Shown: positions 17,411 to 25,288, numbered from the stretch's first letter. The stretch is DNA of 64,000 bases from Peptoniphilus asaccharolyticus DSM 20463 (GCF_900176115.1 NZ_FWWR01000017.1:1-64000); one strand, 5' to 3'. The notes: generated by a model from the sequence alone, not told the origin. Translations and numbers: made by a program.

Positions 17411-18904
17411 ATGAAAGAAACGTATCAAAGCATTGTAGACATTAGAAGAAAGGTATTTGCCGAAGTAGCTAGAATCGCATACTACGATGTAGATATTTCC
17501 GAGTTAGAAGATTCTTCATACAGAATTGTACCGGGAGAAGTTGCAAAATATAGAGAAGATATCTTTAGAGAAAGAGCCGTTGCAGACGAGAGACTAAGAC
17601 TTGCAATGGGGATGGATGCCAGAGAAATATCAGTATATAAAAAACTTACAGATGGTTTTGATAAGGTGGATATAGATACAAATGCCTATGAAAAACCACT
17701 GATAAATGTAATTAAATTTGCTTGTGAAGCATGTCCTACAAAAGCCCATGTAGTAACTGACAATTGCAGAAAGTGTATGGCCCATCCATGTACTAACGTA
17801 TGTCCTGTGAATGCAGTTTCTATTGGTAGGTCAAGAGCTTACATAGATAAAGATAAATGTATAAATTGCGGAAGATGTAAAGAAGCATGTCCATATAATG
17901 CAATTGTTATGTATGACAGGCCATGTGCGGCAGTGTGTGGCGTTGATTGTATAGGATCTGATGAGTATGGTAGAGCTGAAATAAATCACGATGAATGCGT
18001 GGCTTGTGGAAGATGTATTGCAAGTTGTCCTTTTGGAGCAATAGCAGATAAAACTCAGATATACCAACTTATAAAGGCAATAAAATCTGGAAAGAAAATA
18101 TATGCAGCTGTAGCCCCATCATTTGTCGGACAATTTGGTGCCAATTCATCTCCTGCACAGATTGTAGAAGGTATTAGACAATTAGGTTTTGAAGATGTTG
18201 TGGAAGTTTCTCTTGGAGCCGACGTAACAACTATGAACGAAGCTAAGGAATATATACACAGAGTTCCTGAAGATATTCCATTTATGGGAACATCATGTTG
18301 TTTCTCTTGGGCGCTTATGGTGAAAAATAAATTCCCAGAGCTTACAGAGCAAATTTCTGACTCAGGTTCTCCAATGAGATATACTGCAGAATATATACAT
18401 GAAAGAGATCCAGAAGCGATTATCTGTTTCATAGGTCCGTGTACTTCTAAAAAATTAGAAGCATTAGATACAAAAGTAAAATCACACGTTGACTTTGTAA
18501 TAACATTTGAAGAACTGATGGGTATGTTCGTAGCAAAGGGAATAGAACCTTCAGAGATAGTTATAGAAAACGAAGTTAAAGATGCATCTACTTTGGGAAG
18601 AGGATATCCAATTGCCGGTGGAGTTGCTGAAGCTGTAAGACAAGTTGCTTTAGAATTAGAACCGGATAGAGAGATAAATGTAGTTGGAGCAAATACTCTT
18701 CAAGAGTGTATAAAGATGGTTAAAATAGCCAAAGCAGGTAAATACAATGGATATTTGCTTGAAGGTATGGCATGCCCAGGTGGCTGTATAGCCGGGGTTG
18801 GAACTATGGCATCAGTTACAAGAGTTAAGAAGGATGTACAAAAGTTCATGAAGGCATCTGATGTATACTCGCCATTGAAAAATGAAAAAATAGGAAACAA
18901 ATAA
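17411..18904 (+). CDS. [FeFe] hydrogenase, monomeric type with ferredoxin domains
   Basis: The 497-residue enzyme would make or oxidise H2 in the cytoplasm. The N-terminal part holds cysteine groups CEACPTKAHVV, CRKCMAHPCTNVCP and two 4Fe-4S ferredoxin motifs (CINCGRCKEACP and CVACGRCIASCP). The H-cluster domain follows with L1 TSCCFSW (about residue 294), L2 GPCTSKK (about 341) and L3 GMACPGGCIAG (about 450). L1 and L2 differ from the textbook TSCCPGW and MPCTAKK, as in the less studied B-like subgroup. No hydrogenase maturation genes (hydE, F, G) are in this window. It is the last gene of the run that starts at apbE. Confidence 0.9.
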   Translation: MKETYQSIVDIRRKVFAEVARIAYYDVDISELEDSSYRIVPGEVAKYREDIFRERAVADERLRLAMGMDAREISVYKKLTDGFDKVDIDTNAYEKPLINVIKFACEACPTKAHVVTDNCRKCMAHPCTNVCPVNAVSIGRSRAYIDKDKCINCGRCKEACPYNAIVMYDRPCAAVCGVDCIGSDEYGRAEINHDECVACGRCIASCPFGAIADKTQIYQLIKAIKSGKKIYAAVAPSFVGQFGANSSPAQIVEGIRQLGFEDVVEVSLGADVTTMNEAKEYIHRVPEDIPFMGTSCCFSWALMVKNKFPELTEQISDSGSPMRYTAEYIHERDPEAIICFIGPCTSKKLEALDTKVKSHVDFVITFEELMGMFVAKGIEPSEIVIENEVKDASTLGRGYPIAGGVAEAVRQVALELEPDREINVVGANTLQECIKMVKIAKAGKYNGYLLEGMACPGGCIAGVGTMASVTRVKKDVQKFMKASDVYSPLKNEKIGNK

Positions 18905-18961
18905 CTTATACATTACTAATAAAAAATTTATTTATATTTTAAAATAAATTGTGTAAAATAC

Positions 18962-18990
18962 TTGACCTTTGCTGGTTTATGTATTAAAAT
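18962..18990 (+). promoter_or_regulatory. Promoter of rplM-rpsI
   Basis: The -35 TTGACC (18962-18967) and -10 TAAAAT (18985-18990) are separated by exactly 17 bases. Confidence 0.8.
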
Positions 18991-18999
18991 ATCAGGAGT

Positions 19000-19029
19000 G
19001 TTTTAAAAGCCCCGGAAAAATTTTAAAAC
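19000..19029 (+). promoter_or_regulatory. Probable L13 leader hairpin
   Basis: The short leader contains an inverted repeat GTTTTAAAA/TTTTAAAAC with a 12-base loop (GCCCCGGAAAAA). It lies just before the AGGAGG of rplM. Firmicutes carry an autoregulatory L13 leader at this place, so this is a likely ribosomal-protein binding structure. Because the half sites are themselves palindromic, the exact fold is uncertain. Confidence 0.5.
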
Positions 19030-19041
19030 AGGAGGAAATCT

Positions 19042-19473
19042 ATGAAAACTTATATGGCTAAAGCCAATGAAGTAGATAGAAAATGGTATGTAGTAGATGC
19101 AACTGATAAGGTGTTAGGAAGACTTTGTTCTGAAATAGCATCTATCCTAAGAGGAAAGAATAAGGTAATATACACACCTCATGTGGATACAGGTGATTAT
19201 GTTATCGTAATCAATGCTGATAAGGTAAAACTTACAGGAAATAAGTGGGAACAAAAAATTCATGCTTACCACACTGGATATCCAGGAGGAAGACGTGAAA
19301 TTGCCTACAAACAACTCAGAGAAAAACACCCTGAAAGAATGGTAGAATATGCTGTAAAGGGTATGCTTCCTAAGTCAAGACTTGGAAGACAGATGTTTAC
19401 TAAACTAAAGGTATATGCTGGTGCGGAACATCCTCACGAAGCTCAAAAACCTGAAGTATTGGAAATCAACTGA
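19042..19473 (+). CDS. rplM: Ribosomal protein uL13
   Basis: This large-subunit protein is an early assembly component. The 143 residues have the usual length and motifs: an N-terminal [54 protein letters not shown] and the C-terminal [20 protein letters not shown]. It starts behind AGGAGG, is preceded by a good promoter and leader, and is followed by rpsI after 11 bases in the standard L13-S9 operon. It is an essential gene in most bacteria, which matters because this locus sits inside an IS30-flanked segment. Confidence 0.97.
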   Translation: MKTYMAKANEVDRKWYVVDATDKVLGRLCSEIASILRGKNKVIYTPHVDTGDYVIVINADKVKLTGNKWEQKIHAYHTGYPGGRREIAYKQLREKHPERMVEYAVKGMLPKSRLGRQMFTKLKVYAGAEHPHEAQKPEVLEIN

Positions 19474-19484
19474 GGAGGTAGGAA

Positions 19485-19877
19485 ATGGAAAGAACTCAAT
19501 ATAGAGGAACTGGAAGAAGAAAGAAATCTATTGCACAAGTTAGACTTCTACCAGGAAACGGAAAATTTACTGTAAACAATAGAGATATTGAAGAGTATTT
19601 TGATTATGCAACACTAATCACAGTTGCTAAAGCACCTCTTGAACTTACTGAAACAGTTGCTCAATTTGACGTAATTGTTAAAGTACAAGGTGGCGGATAT
19701 ACTGGACAAGCAGGAGCTATCAGACATGGTATTGCTAGAGCTCTTCTTGAAGTAGACCCAGAACATAGATCTATTCTTAAAAAAGCTGGATTCCTAACAA
19801 GAGATCCAAGAATGAAAGAAAGAAAGAAGTATGGTCTAAAGAAAGCAAGACGTGCTCCACAATTCTCAAAGAGATAA
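19485..19877 (+). CDS. rpsI: Ribosomal protein uS9
   Basis: This small-subunit protein has 130 residues, the usual length. Its C-terminal [12 protein letters not shown] tail reaches the P-site tRNA in known ribosomes. Other family segments seen are [16 protein letters not shown] near the start, [23 protein letters not shown] in the middle (shown here as a motif) and [21 protein letters not shown] precedes the ATG. It is the last gene of the rplM-rpsI operon and is followed by a strong terminator. Confidence 0.97.
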   Translation: MERTQYRGTGRRKKSIAQVRLLPGNGKFTVNNRDIEEYFDYATLITVAKAPLELTETVAQFDVIVKVQGGGYTGQAGAIRHGIARALLEVDPEHRSILKKAGFLTRDPRMKERKKYGLKKARRAPQFSKR

Positions 19878-19900
19878 GCTTTATATTATCAAAGAAAATC

Positions 19901-19940
19901 AGAACCTTTGGAAACACCAACTTCCAAAGGTTCTTTTTTA
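19901..19940 (+). terminator. Terminator of rplM-rpsI
   Basis: A 13-bp perfect stem AGAACCTTTGGAA/TTCCAAAGGTTCT (19901-19934) is followed by TTTTT. Confidence 0.92.
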
Positions 19941-19957
19941 TGTTGTATTCATAAATA

Positions 19958-20059
19958 GGCTCTATGTCAAATATTGGGGAGGCTAGTTAACTCGAGTCTC
20001 TTTCTTTAGGCTCTATGTCAAATATTGGGGAGACTCGTTAACTCGAGTCTCTTTCTTTA
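19958..20059. repeat. Two 51-bp tandem repeats, ISL3-type 3' ends
   Basis: The units 19958-20008 and 20009-20059 each begin GGCTCTATGTCAAA and end TCTCTTTCTTTA. They differ in only a few central bases (GGCTAG against GACTCG). Each start is an ISL3 terminal repeat, so the element has a doubled 3' end. The miniature element at 8777-8868 shows the same doubling. The true outer end cannot be chosen from this alone. Confidence 0.75.
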
Positions 20060-20182
20060 TGTAAAAATGGGCACATAGACGCTAATAAAGATATCAAAAC
20101 TAAAATAGCAAAAAACAACTAAAAATAAGCATAGCAAATAAAACCCCTAGGGGTTTTGCAAATTTTCCCGTTTTCCTAATCT

Positions 20183-21379
20183 CTACTTACATGAAAACAT
20201 AATTCTTTTTCTAAACAAGTCAAAATTTCTCATACCAAAACAATTTCTTTTTAATGTTTTTATCTTTGTATGAGTTCCTTCAAGAGGTCCATTTGACCAA
20301 GAGTAATCAAATGAATTACATATTTCTTCAAACCAGTTATTAAAAGAAGTGATACAAGATTTAAATTCTTTTAATTTTGATTCATCTGCTCTTTTTATCC
20401 ATTCTCTTAAAGCTTTTTTAGCTCTAGTTTTGTTTGGCTGACTAAGTACATACTGGTACCCACAGGGCACACAGTAGAACAATTCTTTTAACTTGTATGC
20501 TTCTTTTAATTCCTTGTTAAGTTCAATCATAAGTGATACTTCATTAGCTTGTTCTGAAGTTAGCTTAGAGGCAGGTTTTGTAATTAAACTCTTACTTCTT
20601 TTAAAATATTTCCTAAGCTTTGATGATATATCCTTTTGTATTCTCTTTCTAACATTTTCTAATGCCCAGGATACTTGTCTTATGAAGTGGTACCTATCTA
20701 TGATATGTATTGCGTTTTTAAAGAATGATTTCTTAACTGATTTAAATGCTTTAGACATATCACTTACAAAAAATTTAACATTTCTCTTTTCTATACTAGG
20801 AATCCTTTTAAAATATTCAGCTAAAGAACTTTTATCCCTTGAAGGTAAAATATCAATAATTTTATGAGTATCACCATTAAGAAGAGACGTCTGATACTTA
20901 ATATTACCACTATCACCTTTAAATTCATCAATACATAAAACCTCAGGAAGTTTAGCTCTAGAAGCACTTAAACAATTTAAAATTCTTAATACTGTGTTTG
21001 ATGAAACATTATACCTATTAGCAATAGAAGATATAGAATAAATCTCATCAAACTCAGAAACAATAGCAAAAACAAGTCTATTGGTCATAGTATGACCTTT
21101 GGCAATAAAATCAAGATTCCTCTCAAAACGAGAACCACAAGACTTACAATCATATCTAGTTTTCTTTAAGAAAATCAAAGATTTCTTACCTCGGATGTGA
21201 GTATCCCTAATCTTTTGAATTCTATGATCATGAACCCAAATCTTTTTAGAACCACAATGAGGACAAATAGACATCTTAGAAACAGAAGCGTGAACATTAA
21301 CAAAATTATTACTCTCATCAACACTATCAAAAACTACATCTTTAAAACCAAACAAATTCATGATATTATTATTTTGCAC
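20183..21379 (-). CDS. ISL3 family transposase
   Basis: The 398-residue transposase is complete. It has an N-terminal zinc-finger region (CPHCGSKK, CKSCGSRF), a helix-turn-helix with ISSIANRYNVSSNTV, and the DDE catalytic positions in LCIDEFKGD, FFVSDMSKAF and the late NGPLEGTHTKIKTLKR segment. The start is GTG 21379, seven bases after GGAGGTG. It should still be able to act on ISL3-type ends elsewhere, including the miniature element at 8777. Its own element can no longer move as a unit because its 5' end is detached. Confidence 0.93.
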   Translation of the reverse strand: MQNNNIMNLFGFKDVVFDSVDESNNFVNVHASVSKMSICPHCGSKKIWVHDHRIQKIRDTHIRGKKSLIFLKKTRYDCKSCGSRFERNLDFIAKGHTMTNRLVFAIVSEFDEIYSISSIANRYNVSSNTVLRILNCLSASRAKLPEVLCIDEFKGDSGNIKYQTSLLNGDTHKIIDILPSRDKSSLAEYFKRIPSIEKRNVKFFVSDMSKAFKSVKKSFFKNAIHIIDRYHFIRQVSWALENVRKRIQKDISSKLRKYFKRSKSLITKPASKLTSEQANEVSLMIELNKELKEAYKLKELFYCVPCGYQYVLSQPNKTRAKKALREWIKRADESKLKEFKSCITSFNNWFEEICNSFDYSWSNGPLEGTHTKIKTLKRNCFGMRNFDLFRKRIMFSCK

Positions 21380-21455
21380 TTATATGCACCTCCAAGCTTT
21401 GTTGTTGGTTACTTAAAGTTTAGGACTAAAAGCGTATAAGTGCAATTTTTTTGCA

Positions 21456-22571
21456 GACGAATTGTCAAATCAAATGCAACACCTATGGTAAGAGACCAAA
21501 AAGTTCTTCTTTAGGTGTTTTATATTTTATACATTTTCTAGGTCTATTATTCATTAAACTTAAGTTATAATTTAATTCATCAATATTCACTTCTGATAAA
21601 TCCATACCCTTAGGATAAAACTCCCTCAAAAGTCCGTTACTATTTTCATTTGTACCTTTTTGCCATGCACAATAGGGATCACAAAAATAAGTTTTGCATC
21701 CTAATTCTTTTTCTATTTTCTCAAATTCTGAAAATTCTTTACCTCTATCAAAGGTTATTGTTTTTACTAATTCTTTTGGATAATCTTTTAATGCATTTAT
21801 TATTGCTGGTGTTACGCTTTCCGACTTTCTATTTTCAACTAGGATTGCTATATAATATCTAGATTTTCTTTCTGCTAAAGTTACGAAACAACATCTACTT
21901 TTCCTTTTATGATCTAATCTGCCTGATTCCACTGTATCTGCTTCCCAGTGGCCTAATTCTTGCCTTCTGTATATCTCTTTAGGTCTTTTCTTAATTGTTC
22001 TACCTTTATCATTGAATTTTCCTCTTTTTTCTGCTGGCCTTTTAAATTTAGCTTTTCTTCTCAAATTTTTCATACTAGTTTTTGGCAGCTTTTTGGCGTG
22101 TATCATTCTATATATCGTTGATGTAGATGGTAATTCATGAATCTCATTTGTGTTTCTATTTGATATTTGTTCAGGGGACCAATGTTCGTTAATCTTTACA
22201 GTTAAATAATCAATAACATCTTTAGAAAATTTACTTTTTCTATGGCAGTCTTTTCTTCTATCAATATATTTATCATTTGCCTTTATCGGAAAGTACTTAG
22301 TGTAACTTCCCCTACTAACTTTTATCTTAGATGAATTTCTTTTAATTTCTCTAGATATTGTACTAGGTGACCTTTTAAGTGCTTGTGCAATTTTCCTTAT
22401 ACTCATTCCTAAATTTAAAAATTGGTAAATACAAGATCTTTCTTCTATGGTAAGATGGTTATAGCTCATAGTTAATCACTCCTTTTAATATGTTTTGTTT
22501 GGTCACTTACATATTAACACAGCTGATTAGCTATGAGTTTATTTATGTTGCACTTGTTATGATAAATTATC
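21456..22571 (-). mobile_element. IS30-family insertion sequence, copy c (1116 bp, intact)
   Basis: This is the reference copy in the window, from GACGAATTGTC to GATAAATTATC with imperfect inverted repeats of about 25 bp. The left flank is TGCA and the right flank is AATA. These flanks do not match each other, but each matches one flank of copy b. Confidence 0.95.
21483..22469 (-). CDS. IS30 family transposase, intact
   Basis: The 328-residue enzyme catalyses IS30 transposition. The N-terminal helix-turn-helix (HLTIEERSCIYQFLNLGMS, then IRKIAQALKRSPSTISREI) binds the terminal repeats. The integrase core carries GHWEADTVE, TFDRGKEF and the late ENSNGLLREF glutamate, a DDE triad typical of the family. 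GGAG precedes the ATG. It is the only copy in the window with an uninterrupted complete frame and could supply transposase to copies b and d. Confidence 0.95.
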   Translation of the reverse strand: MSYNHLTIEERSCIYQFLNLGMSIRKIAQALKRSPSTISREIKRNSSKIKVSRGSYTKYFPIKANDKYIDRRKDCHRKSKFSKDVIDYLTVKINEHWSPEQISNRNTNEIHELPSTSTIYRMIHAKKLPKTSMKNLRRKAKFKRPAEKRGKFNDKGRTIKKRPKEIYRRQELGHWEADTVESGRLDHKRKSRCCFVTLAERKSRYYIAILVENRKSESVTPAIINALKDYPKELVKTITFDRGKEFSEFEKIEKELGCKTYFCDPYCAWQKGTNENSNGLLREFYPKGMDLSEVNIDELNYNLSLMNNRPRKCIKYKTPKEELFGLLP

Positions 22572-22690
22572 AATACAAAACAACCAACCAAGTATGAAAA
22601 CGCAAGAGCTATTAATCCGACGTTGAGTTTAGTTTTGTAACCTATAGCAATGGACAACACAATTGCCGATATAATAATAAAATTAATCAT
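22572..22690 (-). pseudogene. Permease gene, 5' part (39 residues)
   Basis: This is the N-terminus of the split permease at 9627-10816. ATG 22690 follows GAGGTG at a four-base gap. The 39 residues form one hydrophobic segment (INFIIISAIVLSIAIGYK), a short basic loop and the start of a second segment (LIALAFSYLVGCFV). The frame then meets IS30 copy c. Joining across the shared TATT gives the run FVLKMSPKEV without a frame change. The native promoter and start therefore remain here, 12 kb from the rest of the gene. Confidence 0.85.
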
Positions 22691-22889
22691 AATTCACCTC
22701 ACATAAACTTAATGATACTATGAAAGCAAAGGAAAAGGAAGATTATTAATCAAAATTGTTAACTGATATAAACAAAAAGATTGATTAAATAAAATCTGTA
22801 TTAAAGCAATAAGATGCAAAATTAAAAACCAACTTAAAAAATATACTAGAGATAATTAGTTTGGGTAGAAATGTAAAGAGGTGATCAAG

Positions 22890-23639
22890 GTGAGTGATAC
22901 TATAAAAAATCAGTTACAACACAAGACTATTAGGAAATTTGAAAATAGAAAGATAGATGAAGAAACACTAAATAAATTGTTTGAAGTCTATAATCATGTG
23001 CCGACATCGACAGGGATGCAACAGACGTCAGTAATAAGAGTTATAGACCCTAAAATAAAACACCAAATTATGGAAGTTTCAACACAAAGCTATTTAGAAG
23101 AAGTACCGGAGCTTCTAATATTTATTGTGGACTTATACAGAAATTATAGAATAGCGGATGAAAAAGGATACAAAGAAGATGCATATAGCCATATGGATAA
23201 ATTTTTCCAAGGATTCACAGATGCGGTAATTAGTGCACAGAATATGGTGGTGGCAATGGAGTCAATAGGGCTTGGAGCAGTGTATTTCGGTTCGATTTTA
23301 AACGACTATGATAAGATGGTTGAAATTTTAAATTTACCTAAGTATACATTCCCGGTTGTAGGGCTGGGATTTGGATATCCGGCAGAAGAGCCACAGTTGA
23401 AGCCTAAAATGCCTGTAGGATTAAAAGTTTTTGAAAATGAATATAAAGTATATGACAACTACTTGGAGACTTTTAAAGAGTATGACGACATCACAACCAC
23501 TTATTATGACACAAGGGATAATGGAAAAAGATCAGATTGTTTCACAGATCAAGTAGTGAAGAAATTTTTAAGTGTGAATGATGTAAGACGTGATGTAATA
23601 AAATCTATTGCAAAGCAAGGTTTTGAAATAAGAATCTAA
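22890..23639 (+). CDS. Nitroreductase-family flavoprotein (FRP/NfsA-like)
   Basis: The 249-residue protein resembles FMN-dependent NAD(P)H oxidoreductases. The N-terminal HKTIRKFENRKI and a VPTSTGMQQTS segment match the FMN-binding parts. The central helix AVISAQNMVVAMESIGLGAVYFG and the VVGLGFGYPAEEPQLKPKMP segment are typical of the NfsA/FRP branch. I prefer GTG 22890 over GTG 22881 because GAGGTGA stands five bases before it, while the earlier codon overlaps that site. The physiological substrate is unknown. Confidence 0.85.
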   Translation: MSDTIKNQLQHKTIRKFENRKIDEETLNKLFEVYNHVPTSTGMQQTSVIRVIDPKIKHQIMEVSTQSYLEEVPELLIFIVDLYRNYRIADEKGYKEDAYSHMDKFFQGFTDAVISAQNMVVAMESIGLGAVYFGSILNDYDKMVEILNLPKYTFPVVGLGFGYPAEEPQLKPKMPVGLKVFENEYKVYDNYLETFKEYDDITTTYYDTRDNGKRSDCFTDQVVKKFLSVNDVRRDVIKSIAKQGFEIRI

Positions 23640-23656
23640 TATTAAAAAGTAAAGCT

Positions 23657-24070
23657 GATTTCCAGTTTCTAAAGAGAGCAGGATTTAAAAACTTGGATTT
23701 GGCCAGCATTTTGCAAGGGGTGATATACCTTTTATGTCTGGGAGCAGTTTTGGATTTAGCATTGTGTATTTCATCAGCCATTGATGAGATAGAATATAAT
23801 CAGATATTGATATCTAATAAATCTCCTTTTAAGTAGGGAATGGCAATATGAAGGAAAATAGTGGGAAGCCAAATCACGGCACTACTCTTAGCTTATGCAG
23901 ACTCTTATATTACAGTGATTATGGTTTTTATGGCACAGGGCACACCAATTTTAAATATACTTACGTCAAAGCAAATAGCATATAAAATTTTGTATACATT
24001 TGTTGGGTGTATAGGTTCGGTGTGCCCAGCTAACTTGTATGATGTATATCTTTTTGAGAGAGAGTTGTAG
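23657..24070 (+). pseudogene. YibE/F family membrane protein, degraded 3' part
   Basis: One frame runs the whole length and is interrupted by TAG at 23834 and TGA at 23849. The translated parts read LGAVLDLALCISSAIDEIEY, then after the two stops LLLAYADSYITVIMVFMAQG and LYTFVGCIGSV. This is the C-terminal half of a YibE/F permease. The two stops fall where intact relatives have Ser and Gly codons. The N-terminal half is absent, because the frame begins directly after the nitroreductase. It is a clear decayed gene. Confidence 0.75.
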
Positions 24071-24191
24071 CAAGAGAATTTAAAAAATAAATAAAATTAT
24101 TTTACGGGTGGGTTGAATGCACAAGCATTTTGAAACTAACCAGTTTTATGTAGTGTTTAAGAATTTTGTAAAATTATTGGTGTAAATAAAA

Positions 24192-24218
24192 AACCGCCTT
24201 ATAAAGGCGGTTGTATTC
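24192..24218 (-). terminator. Terminator of the 24248-24958 gene
   Basis: The stem AACCGCC/GGCGGTT (24192-24212) with a seven-base loop is followed on the minus strand by a run of six T. Confidence 0.85.
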
Positions 24219-24247
24219 ATTAAGATAAACTATTTAAAATAGTTCTT

Positions 24248-24958
24248 CTATTTAATTTTTACAATCTTAGAATCAACTTTAGATTCTTCGATAGCTATAT
24301 TCAAAAGAGATTTAAAGAAGTTGATAGTTTTTTCAGAATCTATCGCTATTCTGTAAGCACCATCTTCTTTTTTACCCTTGATGACAATGCTGTTGTCCTT
24401 ATCTGTGTAGATTGATTTTATAGAATCGTAAGGGATTGCAAGGTTACCCAATACAAATCCATCTTCATAAGTGCCGCCAGCTGTGTTGAAAGTATCTCTT
24501 CCAGTTCTAAAAGAATTTTTGTTGCTGAAAGTATATACATTCACATCTTTGCTCTCTTCTTTATTTTCAAATAGTCCAGAGAGTAAGTTAACTAAGAATA
24601 CCACAAGAATAAGTGAAACTATAAGTGGATTAGTTAAAGCTGTTAGCAATTTGTGTTCAGGTAAGTATAGAGTTCTCACAAGGTATAAATTTAAAAAGAT
24701 TAAAAATACTACATACACTAAAATTTTTACTATGTAGTTTAATGAATTAATCTTTAAAGATTTAAGCTTTGCAACTTTGGCATATTCGCCAAACAATTCA
24801 TCAACAGTGGATATAAATAAGAAGTTTGCAAAAATCCAAAACATATTCATAATCACCGTATTTTCTATAACTGACTGTTTTTTAAAAAAAGTTTGTATCC
24901 CCAAAGGAATTAATAAAGATATAAATACTATAATTCCAAGCTTTAAATTATTTTTCAT
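24248..24958 (-). CDS. Membrane protein of unknown function with a cytoplasmic C-terminal domain
   Basis: I do not recognise this 236-residue protein. It has four membrane segments (about residues 7-25, 33-52, 75-97 and 108-128). A soluble C-terminal part (about 140-236) has strand-rich residues such as GFVLGNLAIPYDSIKSIY and SIVIKGKKEDGAYRIAI, resembling a PH-like or bacterial membrane-sensor fold. It is transcribed alone, with its own terminator. Convergent neighbours are the YibE/F remnant and, beyond a 360-base gap, the lipoprotein gene. Confidence 0.65.
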   Translation of the reverse strand: MKNNLKLGIIVFISLLIPLGIQTFFKKQSVIENTVIMNMFWIFANFLFISTVDELFGEYAKVAKLKSLKINSLNYIVKILVYVVFLIFLNLYLVRTLYLPEHKLLTALTNPLIVSLILVVFLVNLLSGLFENKEESKDVNVYTFSNKNSFRTGRDTFNTAGGTYEDGFVLGNLAIPYDSIKSIYTDKDNSIVIKGKKEDGAYRIAIDSEKTINFFKSLLNIAIEESKVDSKIVKIK

Positions 24959-25069
24959 AGTACCCCCAATAAATTAATTAAAAAAATTATATCACAAATT
25001 CATAAAAAATGATTGCAGTTATAAAATTTGGGTATATAAAGAATAACAAAATATTAAGGAGTGATACCA

Positions 25070-25120
25070 ATGTACGACTTAGTAGATTTAGTTAAAAAAT
25101 ATAGTGAGAGTGGCAAATAA
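25070..25120 (+). CDS. Possible 16-residue peptide or gene remnant
   Basis: ATG follows AAGGAG at a good spacing, but the frame ends after 16 codons (YDLVDLVKKYSESGK). It could be a leader peptide or the first codons of a gene whose remainder is gone. A terminator follows at 25200. The rest of the 24959-25319 interval contains nothing else that I can name apart from the promoter at 25289. Confidence 0.25.
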   Translation: MYDLVDLVKKYSESGK

Positions 25121-25199
25121 GAACTAAGGTTTAAGACAATATCGTTTAGATAAGCCACTGGCTATTAATACGAACAATTAAAAATGAATATATACTAAG

Positions 25200-25224
25200 G
25201 CCGAATAAGAATTCGGCTTTTTTT
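25200..25224 (+). terminator. Intrinsic terminator
   Basis: The stem GCCGAAT/ATTCGGC with a four-base loop is followed by seven T. Confidence 0.85.
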
Positions 25225-25288
25225 ATGTGATTAATTAAATATTAGAAATTGTGAAATATAAACTTAATATAATAGAAAGCGTTTTTTG

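Larger units (their letters stand above)
19958..21455 (-). mobile_element. ISL3-family insertion sequence, main body (5' end detached)
   Basis: The element reads on the minus strand. It holds a complete transposase, a perfect 18-bp palindrome at 20140-20157 in the 3' untranslated part and a doubled 3' terminus at 19958-20059. Its 5' side stops at TGCA (21452-21455) where IS30 copy c begins. The matching 5' terminus lies 9.5 kb away at 11936-11986. It is therefore an ISL3 copy that was interrupted by IS30 and then rearranged. Confidence 0.75.
10817..22571. mobile_element. IS30-flanked 11.8-kb insertion (cointegrate-like) in the permease gene
   Basis: Two IS30 copies in the same orientation bound a 9.5-kb segment. 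The outer flanks are both AATA (10813-10816 and 22572-22575), and the inner flanks are both TGCA (11936-11939 and 21452-21455). The permease reading frame is exactly restored if everything between the outer flanks is removed together with one AATA. The inner segment carries housekeeping genes. The swapped duplications fit recombination between an IS30 in the permease gene and an IS30 carried on a circle. A composite transposition would also give AATA outside, but it would not explain TGCA on both inner sides. Confidence 0.75.

Noticed and set aside
19958-20059. CRISPR array
   Set aside because: There are only two direct units with no spacers, and they match ISL3 ends.
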